NCBI RefSeq assembly: GCF_030813495.1
Contig: NZ_JAUSUI010000002.1
Location: 248,001 to 312,000 of the forward strand
From: Ancylobacter polymorphus
Lineage (GTDB): Bacteria > Pseudomonadota > Alphaproteobacteria > Rhizobiales > Xanthobacteraceae
Direction: 5' to 3'
DNA length: 64,000 nucleotides
Shown: piece after piece, positions 46,300 to 55,446 of the stretch
How the letters are laid out: every line of letters begins with the position of its first letter
Position numbering within the stretch: position 1 is the stretch's first letter
Made by a program: the position numbers and the translations under genes
The notes under the pieces: model-generated
Told to the model about the DNA's origin: nothing
What the model saw: only the letters and a program-made list of their open reading frames with translations
Database searches by the model: none

Positions 46300-47100
46300 A
46301 TGGTTTTCGAGTGTTTCGGCGCCAAGAAGAAGGTCGTCATCGCCATGGCCCATATCGGTGCCCTGCCCGGTGCGCCGCTCTATGACGCCGATGGCGGCCT
46401 CGACAAGCTGATCGAGGGCGTGCTCGCCGATGTCGAGAAGCTGCAGGCCGGCGGCGTCGACGCCATCATGTTCGGCAATGAGAACGACCGTCCCTACGTG
46501 TTCAAGGGGTCGCCCGCCTCCATCGCCGCCATGTCGGCCATCGTGCAGGCGGTGAAGCCGAGCCTGAAAGTGCCGTTCGGCGTGAACTATCTCTGGGACC
46601 CCGTCGCGACCGTCGCCATCGGCGCCGTCACCGGGGCCAGCTTCGTGCGCGAGATCTTCACCGGCCTGTTCGCCTCCGACATGGGCCTGTGGGAGCCGAA
46701 CTGCGCCGAGGCGGCGCGGCTGCGCCACGACCTCAAGCGCGACGACATGAAGATGCTGTTCAACATCAATGCCGAGTTCGCGCATTCGCTCGACCAGCGG
46801 CCGATCGAGCTGCGCGCCAAGAGCGCGGTGTTCTCCTCGCTCGCCGACGCCATCCTCGTCTCCGGCCCGATCACCGGCCAGCCGGCCGACCAGTCGCACC
46901 TCAAGAAGGTGGCGGAGACGGTGAAGGACGTGCCGATCTTCGCCAATACCGGCGTCAATATCGACAATATCCGCGACATCTTCTCGGTGGCCTCGGGTGT
47001 CGTCATCGGCACCCATTTCAAGGTGGACGGCAACACCTGGAATGCGGTGGAGCAGGCCCGGGTGTCGCGCTTCATGGATGTGGTGAACTCCATCCGCTGA
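46300..47100 (+). CDS. BtpA/SgcQ-family TIM-barrel protein
   Basis: The 266-residue protein matches the BtpA family: KVVIAMAHIGALPGAPLYD at the start, GGVDAIMFGNENDRPY, VPFGVNYLWDP, VREIFTGLFASDMG and FANTGVNIDNI. BtpA was first linked to photosystem I in cyanobacteria, while SgcQ sits in a sugar operon of E. coli; no enzymatic activity is firmly established. Here it lies between a DeoR regulator and an FGGY kinase, which argues for a sugar-phosphate reaction such as aldol cleavage or isomerisation. Confidence 0.88.
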   Translation: MVFECFGAKKKVVIAMAHIGALPGAPLYDADGGLDKLIEGVLADVEKLQAGGVDAIMFGNENDRPYVFKGSPASIAAMSAIVQAVKPSLKVPFGVNYLWDPVATVAIGAVTGASFVREIFTGLFASDMGLWEPNCAEAARLRHDLKRDDMKMLFNINAEFAHSLDQRPIELRAKSAVFSSLADAILVSGPITGQPADQSHLKKVAETVKDVPIFANTGVNIDNIRDIFSVASGVVIGTHFKVDGNTWNAVEQARVSRFMDVVNSIR

Positions 47101-47118
47101 TCTGAACCTTCAGCCTGT

Positions 47119-47156
47119 CCTCATCCCGGCACGGCGAGCGCCGTGCCGGGATGAGG
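47119..47156. repeat. 17-bp perfect stem-loop, REP-like
   Basis: CCTCATCCCGGCACGGC (47119-47135) pairs perfectly with its complement (47140-47156) across the loop GAGC. There is no T tract. It lies between btpA-like and kinase genes. The sequence looks like a dispersed palindromic element, but only one copy is seen in the window. Confidence 0.6.
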
Positions 47157-47202
47157 CTTGCCTTACCCCCACGCGGCCGCGCGCCACGATGAGGTCTTCA
47201 CG

Positions 47203-48699
47203 ATGAGCTGCGTCCTCGGCCTCGATATCGGCACCACCTCCACCATCGGCCTGCTGTTGCGGCTGCCGGGGGAGATCCTGGCCGTCGCCTCGCGGCCGGT
47301 GACGCTGACCTCCCGGCACGCCGGCTGGGCGGAGGAAGACCCCGCCGAGTGGTGGGCCAATGTCTGCGCGCTCAGCCATGAACTCATCGCGCGCGCCGGC
47401 ATCGACGCCGCCGAGATTTCCGCCGTCGGCGTCACCGGCATGCTGCCGGCCGTGGTGCTGCTGGACGGGGCCGGAAACCTCCTGCGCCCCTCGATCCAGC
47501 AGAGCGACGGGCGCTGCGGGGCGGAAGTGGCGGAACTGCGCGCCGAGCGCGACGAGGCCGCCTTCATCGCCAAGGCCGGCAACGGCATCAACCAGCAGCT
47601 CGTCACCGCCAAGCTGCGCTGGATCGCCCGCCACGAACCGGACGTGTTCGCCCGCATCGCCACCGTGTTCGGCTCCTATGATTATGTGAACTGGCGCCTC
47701 ACCGGCGAACGGGCGGTGGAGCAGAACTGGGCGCTGGAGGCCGGCTTCGTCGATGTCTCCCGCCACGCCATCGACGACGATCTCGTTGCCTGGGCGGGCA
47801 TTCCCCGCAGCGCCATACCGCGCAAGACCGCCTCGCATGAGGTGATGGGCCATGTCTCGCCGCAGGGCGCGGCGGCCACCGGCCTTGCGGTCGGCACGCC
47901 GGTCATCGGCGGCGCGGCGGACATGATCGCCTCGGCGCTGGGCGCCGGCGTCACCCAGCGCGGCGACATCCTTTTGAAGTTCGGCGGCGCCATTGACGTG
48001 CTGGTGGCCACCGACCAGGTGAAGCCGGACCCGCGGCTTTATCTCGATTATCACCTCATCCCCGGCCTCTTCATGCCCAATGGCTGCATGGCGACCGGCG
48101 GCTCGGGGTTGAACTGGTTCGTGCGCAACTTCGCCGGCGGCGAGGCGGCGGCCGCGGAGAAAGCCGGGCTCAGCCTGCACCAGCATCTCGACACGCTCGC
48201 CGAGACGCGTCCGGCCGGCGCGGACGGTCTTACCGTGCTGCCCTATTTCCTCGGCGAGAAGACGCCCATTCACGACCCCGCGGCGCGCGGGGCGATCGAC
48301 GGGCTCACCCTTTCGCACGATATCGGCCATGTCTGGCGGGCGCTGCTGGAAGGCTATGCCTATGCCTGCGCCCACCATGTCGAGGTGCTGGCCGACATGG
48401 GCCACTCCGCCGGCCGCGTGCTGGTGTCCGATGGCGGCTCGAATTCGCGCGTGTGGATGCAGATCGTCGCCGATGTGCTGCAGCAGCCGGTGCACCGGCT
48501 GAAAGGCCATCCCGGCTCCTCGCTCGGCGCGGCCTGGACGGCGGCGGTGGGCATCGGCGCGGCGGAGTGGGGCGGCATTTCCCGCTTCGTCGAACAGGAC
48601 GAGACCTTGCAGCCGAACCCGGCCTTTGCGGCGATCTATGCCGCCGGCTATGCCCGCTACCGCGATCTCTATCGCCGCCTCGAAGGGCGCCCTTCATGA
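47203..48699 (+). CDS. FGGY-family carbohydrate kinase
   Basis: The 498-residue kinase begins CVLGLDIGTTSTIGLLL (phosphate-binding motif 1), has QQSDGRCGAEV, and the C-terminal ATP-domain motif VSDGGSNSRVWMQIVADVLQQPV. It is closest in form to xylulokinases, which phosphorylate pentuloses or related ketoses. ATG 47203 has GAGGTC upstream. With the dehydrogenase and importer it suggests oxidation of a polyol to a ketose followed by phosphorylation. Confidence 0.9.
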   Translation: MSCVLGLDIGTTSTIGLLLRLPGEILAVASRPVTLTSRHAGWAEEDPAEWWANVCALSHELIARAGIDAAEISAVGVTGMLPAVVLLDGAGNLLRPSIQQSDGRCGAEVAELRAERDEAAFIAKAGNGINQQLVTAKLRWIARHEPDVFARIATVFGSYDYVNWRLTGERAVEQNWALEAGFVDVSRHAIDDDLVAWAGIPRSAIPRKTASHEVMGHVSPQGAAATGLAVGTPVIGGAADMIASALGAGVTQRGDILLKFGGAIDVLVATDQVKPDPRLYLDYHLIPGLFMPNGCMATGGSGLNWFVRNFAGGEAAAAEKAGLSLHQHLDTLAETRPAGADGLTVLPYFLGEKTPIHDPAARGAIDGLTLSHDIGHVWRALLEGYAYACAHHVEVLADMGHSAGRVLVSDGGSNSRVWMQIVADVLQQPVHRLKGHPGSSLGAAWTAAVGIGAAEWGGISRFVEQDETLQPNPAFAAIYAAGYARYRDLYRRLEGRPS

Positions 48700-49334
48700 G
48701 CGCGCCGCGCCTCAGGGCGGTGGCCTGGGACATTGACGGCACGCTGATCGACAGCGAGCCGCTGCATCACCGCGCGCTGCTTGCCGCCTGCCGGGCGCTC
48801 GGCAGCGATCTCTCGGACCTGCCCGACCAGGCCTTTCGCGGCATCCATATGGGCGATGTGTGGAAGCTCGTCTCTCCGCGCCTCGCCGCCGAGGTGACCG
48901 AGGCCGAATGGGCGGCGCTGATCGACACGCACTATACCGAGAACCGCGCCAGCCTCATCGCCCTGCCGGGCGCCGTCGCCACCATCCGCGCGCTGGAGAA
49001 GCTCGGCGTGGCGCAGGCCTGCGTCTCCAATTCCAGCCGCTCGGTGGTGGACGCCAACATCGCCGCGCTCGGCATCGCTGACGCCATCGCCTTCTCGCTC
49101 AGCCTCAACGATGTCACGGCGGGCAAGCCGGACCCCGAGCCCTATCGCCGCGCCTGCGCCCGGCTCGGCCTGCCGCCCGAGAGCGTGGCGGCGGTGGAGG
49201 ACAGCCGCTCTGGCGCGCTCTCCGCCCGCGCGGCCGGGCTGTTCGTGGTGGGCTACACCCCGACCGGCGGTGGCTTCGAGGCGGTCGACCTTGAGATCGA
49301 CCGGCTGGAGGATTTGCTGGCGCTGTTCTCGTAA
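48696..49334 (+). CDS. HAD-superfamily sugar phosphatase / beta-phosphoglucomutase-like
   Basis: From ATG 48696, overlapping the kinase stop in ATGA, the product has 212 residues. HAD motif I is WDIDGTLIDSEP, motif II is VSNSS, motif III Lys is in TAGKPDPEPY and motif IV is AVEDSRSGALSA. Such proteins remove phosphate from small sugar phosphates or isomerise them. It is translationally coupled to the kinase, so it may act as a salvage or overflow phosphatase. Confidence 0.9.
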   Translation: MSAPRLRAVAWDIDGTLIDSEPLHHRALLAACRALGSDLSDLPDQAFRGIHMGDVWKLVSPRLAAEVTEAEWAALIDTHYTENRASLIALPGAVATIRALEKLGVAQACVSNSSRSVVDANIAALGIADAIAFSLSLNDVTAGKPDPEPYRRACARLGLPPESVAAVEDSRSGALSARAAGLFVVGYTPTGGGFEAVDLEIDRLEDLLALFS

Positions 49335-49361
49335 CGCACGCGCCGCTCAGCGAGCGGCACG

Positions 49362-50687
49362 CTAGACCAGCAGTTCCTCCAGCGCATCGACCAGCAGGTC
49401 GGCATGCGCCGTGGTCACGCACAGCGGCGGACGGATCTTCAGCACATTGCCATAGCGGCCGGCGGCGCCGATGAGGATGCCGTGGTCGCGCAGCCCGTTG
49501 ATCAGCCGCTTGGCGAGGTCGGGTGCCGGGCCCTTTTCGGTGCCGAACTCGATGCCGAGATAAAGCCCGGCCCCGCGCACGGCGGTGATGGGTGCGCGCG
49601 CCTGCAGCCGCGTCAGCCGCGCGGTGAGGTGCCGCCCGACCCGCGCCGCATTGGCGATGAGGTCGTCCTCCTCGATCGCCTCCAGCACGGCGAGCCCGGC
49701 TGCGCAGGCTGCCGGGCTGCCGGCGAAGGTGTTGAAATAGCCGAAATCGGCGCAGAAGGCGTCGAGGATCTCCGGGCGGGTGACGAGGCCGGCGATGGGG
49801 TAGCCATTGCCCATCGGCTTGCCCATGGTGACGATATCCGGCACCAGCCCGTGGCGGGAAAAGCCCCACATGCCGGCGCCGGTGCGCCCGAAGCCAGGCT
49901 GCACCTCATCGGCGATGAACAGCCCGCCGGCCGCGCGTACCACCTCGACAGCGGTTTTCAGGAAGCCCGGCGGGTCGGCATAGACGCCGTCGGAGGAGAA
50001 GATGGTGTCGACCAGCAACCCGGCGAAGCCGATGCCGTCCGCCTTCAGCGCCGCGATCTCCGCCTTCACCGCGTCGGCGAAGCCCTGCGCCACATCATTG
50101 CCGAACAGCGCCGGGTCGGGCGGCGGCACGGTGCGGACATGGCGCGGCGGCGCGCCGGTCTTGTAGGAGGAGGGCGAGACCTCGGTGACGGTGGCGGTGT
50201 TGCCGTGATAGGCGGCGCGGGTGACGATGATGCCCTCCGCGCCGCTCGCCTTTCGAGCCAGCCGCAGGGCAAGGTCGTTGCTCTCGCTGCCCGTGCAGGT
50301 CAGCACCACATTGCTCAGCGCGGCCGGGAAGGTGGCGAGCAGCTTTTCCGCGTAATCATGCGCCACATCGAACAGATAGCGCGAATGGGTGTTGAAGCTG
50401 CCGATCTGCGCCCGCACCGCCTCCACCACCTTGGGGTGGCAGTGCCCGACGCTGGGGACGTTGTTGTAGAAGTCGAGATAGGCCCTCCCGTCGGAGGCGT
50501 GGATCGTGGCGCCTTCCGCCCGCAGGATGCGCAGCGGCTCGTCATAGAACAGCACCGAGCCCGCCCCGAAGGCGCGGCGGCGGCGCTCCACCAGCGCGGC
50601 GACATCGGGCGCCATCGCGCCGGTGGCGCCGGAGAAGGCGTTGAGATCGAGAATCTGCCGTTCCGGCTGCGCGTCCGGCCGCGTCAT
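49362..50687 (-). CDS. Class III PLP enzyme, ethanolamine-phosphate/phosphohydroxylysine phospho-lyase-like
   Basis: The 441-residue enzyme has the class III fold with PLP Lys290 (VTMGKPMGNGYP) and Asp260 (FIADEVQPGFGRTG). The segment YNNVPSVGHCHPKVV, NTHSRYL and TGSESNDLALRLAR closely resembles the AGXT2L1/AGXT2L2 phospho-lyases, which eliminate phosphate from phosphorylated amino alcohols instead of transaminating. The gene overlaps the APH-type kinase gene by 4 bp, and that pairing supports a kinase-lyase pathway. A transaminase remains possible. Confidence 0.82.
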   Translation of the reverse strand: MTRPDAQPERQILDLNAFSGATGAMAPDVAALVERRRRAFGAGSVLFYDEPLRILRAEGATIHASDGRAYLDFYNNVPSVGHCHPKVVEAVRAQIGSFNTHSRYLFDVAHDYAEKLLATFPAALSNVVLTCTGSESNDLALRLARKASGAEGIIVTRAAYHGNTATVTEVSPSSYKTGAPPRHVRTVPPPDPALFGNDVAQGFADAVKAEIAALKADGIGFAGLLVDTIFSSDGVYADPPGFLKTAVEVVRAAGGLFIADEVQPGFGRTGAGMWGFSRHGLVPDIVTMGKPMGNGYPIAGLVTRPEILDAFCADFGYFNTFAGSPAACAAGLAVLEAIEEDDLIANAARVGRHLTARLTRLQARAPITAVRGAGLYLGIEFGTEKGPAPDLAKRLINGLRDHGILIGAAGRYGNVLKIRPPLCVTTAHADLLVDALEELLV

Positions 50688-51721
50688 GATGCTGCCCTCC
50701 CGGCCACGGCGCGTGGCTGCTGCGCGTCATAGGTGGCGAGAAAGGCGCGGGCGAGGTCCACCGTGCCATGGGTATAGCCTTCGCCCAAAGCCTGCGCGGT
50801 CGGGGTTTCCGCATGCGAGGCGATCCAGGCGGTGAGCAGCAGCCGGCGCAGCATGATGAACACCGGCAGCAGCGCGCAGTCCTCCTCGGCGAGCGGCGCG
50901 ACCGTGCGATAGCCCTCGATCCACGCCGCCTGCAGCGTCGGAATATACGGCTCGTGCTCGCTGAAGCTCACGGCAGAGGCGAAGTCGTAGAGATACCAGC
51001 TGAAGCCGCAATCATCGAAGTCGATCACCGAGAGCGTGTCGCCCTCCACCAGCAGATTGGCGAGCCGCATATCGGCATGGACGAGGCCGAAACGCGCGTC
51101 GTCGGTGCCATAGTCGTCCAGCAGGTCGCGCAGCACCGCGTCGGTGCGCTCCAGCACGGCGCGGCCCTCAGGCGTCAGGCCCGGCGCGGCGCGCCAGTCG
51201 CCCCACAGCTTCACCTTGCCCAGCATGGCGTCATAGTCCCAGCGCTTGCGGGTGAAGCCTTCGGGGCGCTGCCAGGCGCGGGCGTGAAGGTGCAGCCGGG
51301 CATTGATGGCGCCGAGCTCGCGGTACCAGCGGGCGAGGTCGTCGCCCTCCGCCGGCTCGCGCCCCGGCAGCAGCTCGAACGCCACGGCATGGCGGCGGGT
51401 GCCGTCCTCGTCGAGATCGGCGATCAGCCCGCCGTCGACCTGCGGCACCGGGGTCAGCGTCGCCACCACGCCCGCGCGCCCCAGCGCGGTGAGCCAGGCG
51501 AGTTCGGATTCGATCTCCGCGCGGCTGTGATAACCCGGCCGGTGGACGCGGAACACCAGCGCGCGCCCGCTCGCCGGGTCCTCGGCGCGGAAGGTGGCGT
51601 TCTCGGAAATGGTGAGCAGCCGCACCTCGCTCGCGTCGGAGAGGCCCCAGCGCGGCAGGGCGGCGCGCAGGGCGTTCTCGATCCGGCTGAGGAAGGCGGC
51701 GTCATAGATCGGCTGGGTCAT
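50684..51721 (-). CDS. APH-fold small-molecule kinase (hydroxylysine/ethanolamine kinase-like)
   Basis: The 345-residue protein has the aminoglycoside-phosphotransferase fold: catalytic loop VHADMRLANLL (His215, Asp217, Asn222) and metal-binding IDFDD (from Asp234). It would phosphorylate an alcohol of a small molecule such as hydroxylysine or ethanolamine. ATG 51721 is chosen over an in-frame TTG at 51739, which would overlap the regulator gene. It lies between the DeoR regulator and the phospho-lyase-like gene. Confidence 0.82.
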   Translation of the reverse strand: MTQPIYDAAFLSRIENALRAALPRWGLSDASEVRLLTISENATFRAEDPASGRALVFRVHRPGYHSRAEIESELAWLTALGRAGVVATLTPVPQVDGGLIADLDEDGTRRHAVAFELLPGREPAEGDDLARWYRELGAINARLHLHARAWQRPEGFTRKRWDYDAMLGKVKLWGDWRAAPGLTPEGRAVLERTDAVLRDLLDDYGTDDARFGLVHADMRLANLLVEGDTLSVIDFDDCGFSWYLYDFASAVSFSEHEPYIPTLQAAWIEGYRTVAPLAEEDCALLPVFIMLRRLLLTAWIASHAETPTAQALGEGYTHGTVDLARAFLATYDAQQPRAVAGRAAS

Positions 51722-51725
51722 GGCT

Positions 51726-52553
51726 TTACGTCTCGGCAATAGTGATCTCGACCCGCGCCCGCCCCAGCGCCCGCGCCACCGCGCCTTCGGGCGCGCGGTC
51801 GGTGACGAGGTGCTGGATGTCGGGAATGCGGGCCCAGATGGCGAGCGAGGGCACGTCGAATTTCTGGTGGTCGGAGACGATGATGGTCTGCGCCGCCCGG
51901 TTCATCATGGCGCGGTAGACATAGGCGGCATCCGGCTCGGCATCGGCGAGGCCGTCCGTGGTGATGCCTGATATGCCGAGAATGGCGCGGTTCACATTGT
52001 AGTTCTGCAGGAACTCGCCGGTTTCCACCCCCACCATCATGCCCTCGCGCGCATTGTAGCGGCCGGGGCACATGATGACCTCGATGGTCGGGTTGGCGGA
52101 GACCACCGTCGCCACCGAGAAGGAATGGGTGATGATGGTGAGGTCGCGGCAGGCGGCGGCCATGCGGCGGGCGACATGGGTCGTGGTGGCGCCGGCGCCG
52201 ATGGCGATCACCTCCTTCGGGGCGATCAGCTTCACCGTGGCGGCGGCGATGGCCTCGCGCTCGGCCACCATCAGCCCGTGCCGCTCGGTGACGGAGGGTT
52301 CGGAGGCCAGGGGCCGCACTGCGCCGCCATAGGTGCGGTTGATCAGCCCCTTCTCGCCCAGCTCGAACAGGTCGCGGCGGATCGTTTCCGTCGAGACGTT
52401 GAGCTCGGTGGCGAGGTCGCCGACGCGCGCCGAGGCCGAGGCGCGCATTTCGGCGAGGATGCGCGCCTGCCGCGCCGCCTTGTCGAGGCGGGGCGGGCGG
52501 CGCCCGGCGCGCGTATCGGGCTCGGCCCTGTCCTTCGGTGCGGCGCCGTTCAT
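51726..52553 (-). CDS. DeoR/GlpR-family transcriptional regulator (second)
   Basis: From ATG 52553, overlapping the permease stop in ATGA, the 275-residue protein has a basic N-terminal tail, a DeoR helix-turn-helix (ARILAEMRASASARVGDLATELNVSTETIRRDL in outline), and a sensor domain with AIGAGATTTHVAR and GISGITTDGLADAEPDAAYVYRAM. It is embedded within the importer-kinase-lyase operon, which it probably autoregulates through a metabolite of the pathway. Confidence 0.9.
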   Translation of the reverse strand: MNGAAPKDRAEPDTRAGRRPPRLDKAARQARILAEMRASASARVGDLATELNVSTETIRRDLFELGEKGLINRTYGGAVRPLASEPSVTERHGLMVAEREAIAAATVKLIAPKEVIAIGAGATTTHVARRMAAACRDLTIITHSFSVATVVSANPTIEVIMCPGRYNAREGMMVGVETGEFLQNYNVNRAILGISGITTDGLADAEPDAAYVYRAMMNRAAQTIIVSDHQKFDVPSLAIWARIPDIQHLVTDRAPEGAVARALGRARVEITIAET

Positions 52554-53344
52554 GCCGCCGCCCGCCGCCGCAGCAGGATGCCGATCAGCCCCCCGGCCAA
52601 CAGCAGGCAGGCCGCGCCCAGCGTCGCCATGGTGCCGAGCGCCGGCACCATCGGCGTGTAGCCGGCCACCATCTTGGCGTAGAGCCATTCGGGAATCGTC
52701 GAGTCGGCACCCGTTGTGTAGAGCGAGAGCGGGAAATTGCTCCAGGACAGCAGGAAGGCGAACAGCATGCCGGACCAGATGCCCGGCCACAGCAGCGGCA
52801 GCGTCACCTCGCGGAACACCTGGGTGCGCGAGCAGCCGAGATCATAGGCCGCCTCTTCCAGCGACGGGTCGAAGCCATAGACCTGGATGGCGATGACCAG
52901 CGTCACGACAGGCACGATCCAGATCATGTGGGCGAACACCGCCGTCATCCAGCTTGTCTGGATGCCCACCGCGTTGAAGCCGAGCAGCATGGCCAGCCCC
53001 AGCACCGGCTGGGGGAAGAAGATCGGCAGCAGGATGAGCTTCTGGTAGAGCTTGCGCCCCTTCCACTCATAGCGGGCGAAGGCCAGCGCGCCGAAGGTGG
53101 CGATGACGACGGAGAACACCGTCACCAGCAGCGCGATCGCGATCGAGGTCTTCACGATCATGCCGATCTCGATCGAATCCAGCGTCTTCTGCCACCATTC
53201 GGTCGAGTAGGTTTTGATCGGAAAGCCGAAATACCGGCTCTTGTTGAAGCTCGCCAGCGCCCCGCAGACGATGGGCAGGTAGATTGCGACGAGGACGAAC
53301 GCCGTCCACGCCCAGATGGCGGCATTGGTGCGCTTGTGGCCCAT
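52550..53344 (-). CDS. ABC transporter permease (PotC type)
   Basis: The 264-residue membrane protein has six hydrophobic segments and the coupling loop EEAAYDLGCSRTQVFREVTLPLLWPG, typical of spermidine/putrescine-family importers. It is 3 bp downstream of the PotB-type gene, and its stop overlaps the regulator gene start. Confidence 0.92.
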   Translation of the reverse strand: MGHKRTNAAIWAWTAFVLVAIYLPIVCGALASFNKSRYFGFPIKTYSTEWWQKTLDSIEIGMIVKTSIAIALLVTVFSVVIATFGALAFARYEWKGRKLYQKLILLPIFFPQPVLGLAMLLGFNAVGIQTSWMTAVFAHMIWIVPVVTLVIAIQVYGFDPSLEEAAYDLGCSRTQVFREVTLPLLWPGIWSGMLFAFLLSWSNFPLSLYTTGADSTIPEWLYAKMVAGYTPMVPALGTMATLGAACLLLAGGLIGILLRRRAAA

Positions 53345-53347
53345 GGC

Positions 53348-54265
53348 TCAGCGCCTCCCCAGCATGCGGTCGAGATCGAGCTTCGACAGGGCGAACAGGG
53401 TCAGCGCACCGATGAAGAAGGTGACGAGCACCGCCAGCGCCGAGCCGAGCGGCCAGTTCTGCGAATAGGTGAAGGCGATTTCGATATCGTGCGAGATGAC
53501 GATGATCGACTGGCCGCCGAGTATCTTCGCTTCCGCCGTGGCGCCGATGGCGAGCACGAAGGTGAGCAGCATGCCGATGAGAATGCCCGGCATGGCCAGC
53601 GGCAATTCGATCTCGCGCCAGATGAACAGCCGCCCGGCGCCGAGGTCGCGCGCCGCGTCCACGAGGTCGCGCGGCACGAGGGCGAGGCCGAGCGTCATCG
53701 GAAACAGCATGAAGGGCAGGTAGGTGTAGACCATGCCGAACAGGGTGACGCCCGGCGTGTACAGCACTTCCGGCCCGCCGGAGAGGCCGAGCCATTTCAA
53801 CGTGCCGTCGAGCACACCGTTCTTGATGAAGAACAGCACCCAGCCATAGAGCCGCACATTCTCCGAGACGAACAGCGGGAAGACGAAGAACACGCTGATC
53901 AGCGCCGACCAGCGGCCGAACACCATGTTGAGCCCATAGGCGATGGGGTAGGCGATGACGGCGAGGATCGCCACGGTCAGCAGCGCCAGCCCGCAGGACC
54001 ACAGGAAGGACAGCCACACCGTGTTGGAGGGGTCGAACAGCGTGGCGAAATTCGTCAGCGTGAAACTGGTGAAGACATCGAAGCTGCGCGGCGTGGCGAA
54101 GGCATAGCCGAAGATCGCCACCAGCGGCGCGAGAAAGCCGATGCCGAGCAGGATCGCGACCGGGAGCGCACAGCGCGCACCGACCGAGAGCATCCGGGCA
54201 TGGCGCAGCTGGCGGGCGCTTTCGGCGGCGGCCCCCGGCGCGGGGGCGAGGGCGAGATCGGCCAT
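53348..54265 (-). CDS. ABC transporter permease (PotB type)
   Basis: The 305-residue permease has a 30-residue cytoplasmic tail, six hydrophobic segments, and the coupling loop VDAARDLGAGRLFIWREIELPLAMPG. It lies 2 bp after the ATPase gene and 3 bp before the PotC-type gene, as in standard potABC-like operons. Confidence 0.92.
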   Translation of the reverse strand: MADLALAPAPGAAAESARQLRHARMLSVGARCALPVAILLGIGFLAPLVAIFGYAFATPRSFDVFTSFTLTNFATLFDPSNTVWLSFLWSCGLALLTVAILAVIAYPIAYGLNMVFGRWSALISVFFVFPLFVSENVRLYGWVLFFIKNGVLDGTLKWLGLSGGPEVLYTPGVTLFGMVYTYLPFMLFPMTLGLALVPRDLVDAARDLGAGRLFIWREIELPLAMPGILIGMLLTFVLAIGATAEAKILGGQSIIVISHDIEIAFTYSQNWPLGSALAVLVTFFIGALTLFALSKLDLDRMLGRR

Positions 54266-54267
54266 GC

Positions 54268-55389
54268 TCAGCTCTCCAGCGTGAAGGCGTCGGCGGCGTC
54301 CCAGCCGAGCGTCACCTGGCGGTCGAGGCTGGCGGGCAAAGCGCGCCCGCGGGAGAGCTCGACCAGCATCACCTTGGCCCCGACCCGCACCTGATACTGG
54401 ATGCGCGAGCCGAGCGAATATTCGTTATAGACCACGCCCCCCAGCCGGTTGTCGGCGCTCTCGCCGGGGCCGAGAATGCGCATGAATTCGGGCCGCACCA
54501 CCACGAAGGCCTCGTCCAGCACGGCGCCGCTGCGCGGCGGCGCGAGCGTGAAGGTGCCCGGCACGTCGACGCCCTGCCAGCTGCCATCCGCGGCGCGCTT
54601 CACCTTCAGCGTGTTCACCTCGCCGACGAATTCGCAGACGAAGCGGTCGACCGGCGCGCCGTAGATTTCCTCCGGCGTGCCTACCTGCACCAGCCGGCCG
54701 GCGCGCATCACGCCGATGCGGTCGCTCATCACCATCGCCTCTTCCAGCGAATGGGTGATGTAGATGAAGGTCTTGCCGGTCTCCCGGTGCAGATCCTTCA
54801 GTTCCTTTTCCAGCGTCTTCTTCAGCTTGTAGTCGATGGCCGAGAGCGGCTCGTCGAAGAACAGCACTTCCGGGTCATAGGCCAGCGCCCGGGCGAGGGC
54901 GACACGCTGGCGCTCACCGCCCGAGCACTTCATCACGTTCTTGTCGAAATAGCTTTCCGGCAGGCGGACGATGCGCATCAGTTCCAGCGCCCGCGCCTTG
55001 CGGGCGGCCGCATCCACGCCCTTCACCTTGAGCGGGAAAGCGATGTTCTCGCCCACGCTCTTGTGCGGGAACAGCGCCAGCGACTGGAAGACGAGGCAGG
55101 TCGGCCGCTTGTTTGGCGGCACATCGTTGATGAGCTTGCCGTGCAGGGTGATGTTGCCCTCGCTCGGCGTGTCCATGCCGGCGAGCATGCGCAACAGCGT
55201 GGTCTTGCCCGAGCCCGAGGGGCCGACAATGGTGAGGAACTCGCCCTCGCGCACATCGAGGTCGATGTTCTCGACGGCGGTGAAGGCACCGAACGTCTTG
55301 CGGATGCCGACCAGCTGAAGGATCGGTTTCGGCAGTTCGGTGCTCAGGGCGTCGGCCGGCAGGGTCTGGAGCATCAGGTCTTCCGTCAT
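54268..55389 (-). CDS. ABC transporter ATPase (PotA type)
   Basis: The 373-residue ATPase has Walker A GPSGSGKTTLLR, a CSGGERQRVALARAL signature with Cys in place of the usual Leu, Walker B VLFFDEPLSAID and the TOBE-containing C-terminal domain typical of PotA. It powers the PotB/PotC-type permeases. A repeat element in the 180-bp gap separates it from the upstream binding-protein gene. Confidence 0.93.
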   Translation of the reverse strand: MTEDLMLQTLPADALSTELPKPILQLVGIRKTFGAFTAVENIDLDVREGEFLTIVGPSGSGKTTLLRMLAGMDTPSEGNITLHGKLINDVPPNKRPTCLVFQSLALFPHKSVGENIAFPLKVKGVDAAARKARALELMRIVRLPESYFDKNVMKCSGGERQRVALARALAYDPEVLFFDEPLSAIDYKLKKTLEKELKDLHRETGKTFIYITHSLEEAMVMSDRIGVMRAGRLVQVGTPEEIYGAPVDRFVCEFVGEVNTLKVKRAADGSWQGVDVPGTFTLAPPRSGAVLDEAFVVVRPEFMRILGPGESADNRLGGVVYNEYSLGSRIQYQVRVGAKVMLVELSRGRALPASLDRQVTLGWDAADAFTLES

Positions 55390-55446
55390 GAGCCGGTGGC
55401 GGGCGATCGCCGCCGGTGGTCGAGGATGTCGATCGTTCCTATCCGC

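Noticed and set aside
49335..49361. Bidirectional terminator between the convergent HAD and phospho-lyase-like genes
   Set aside because: Only a 6-bp GCCGCT/AGCGGC inverted repeat is present and no T tract on either side.
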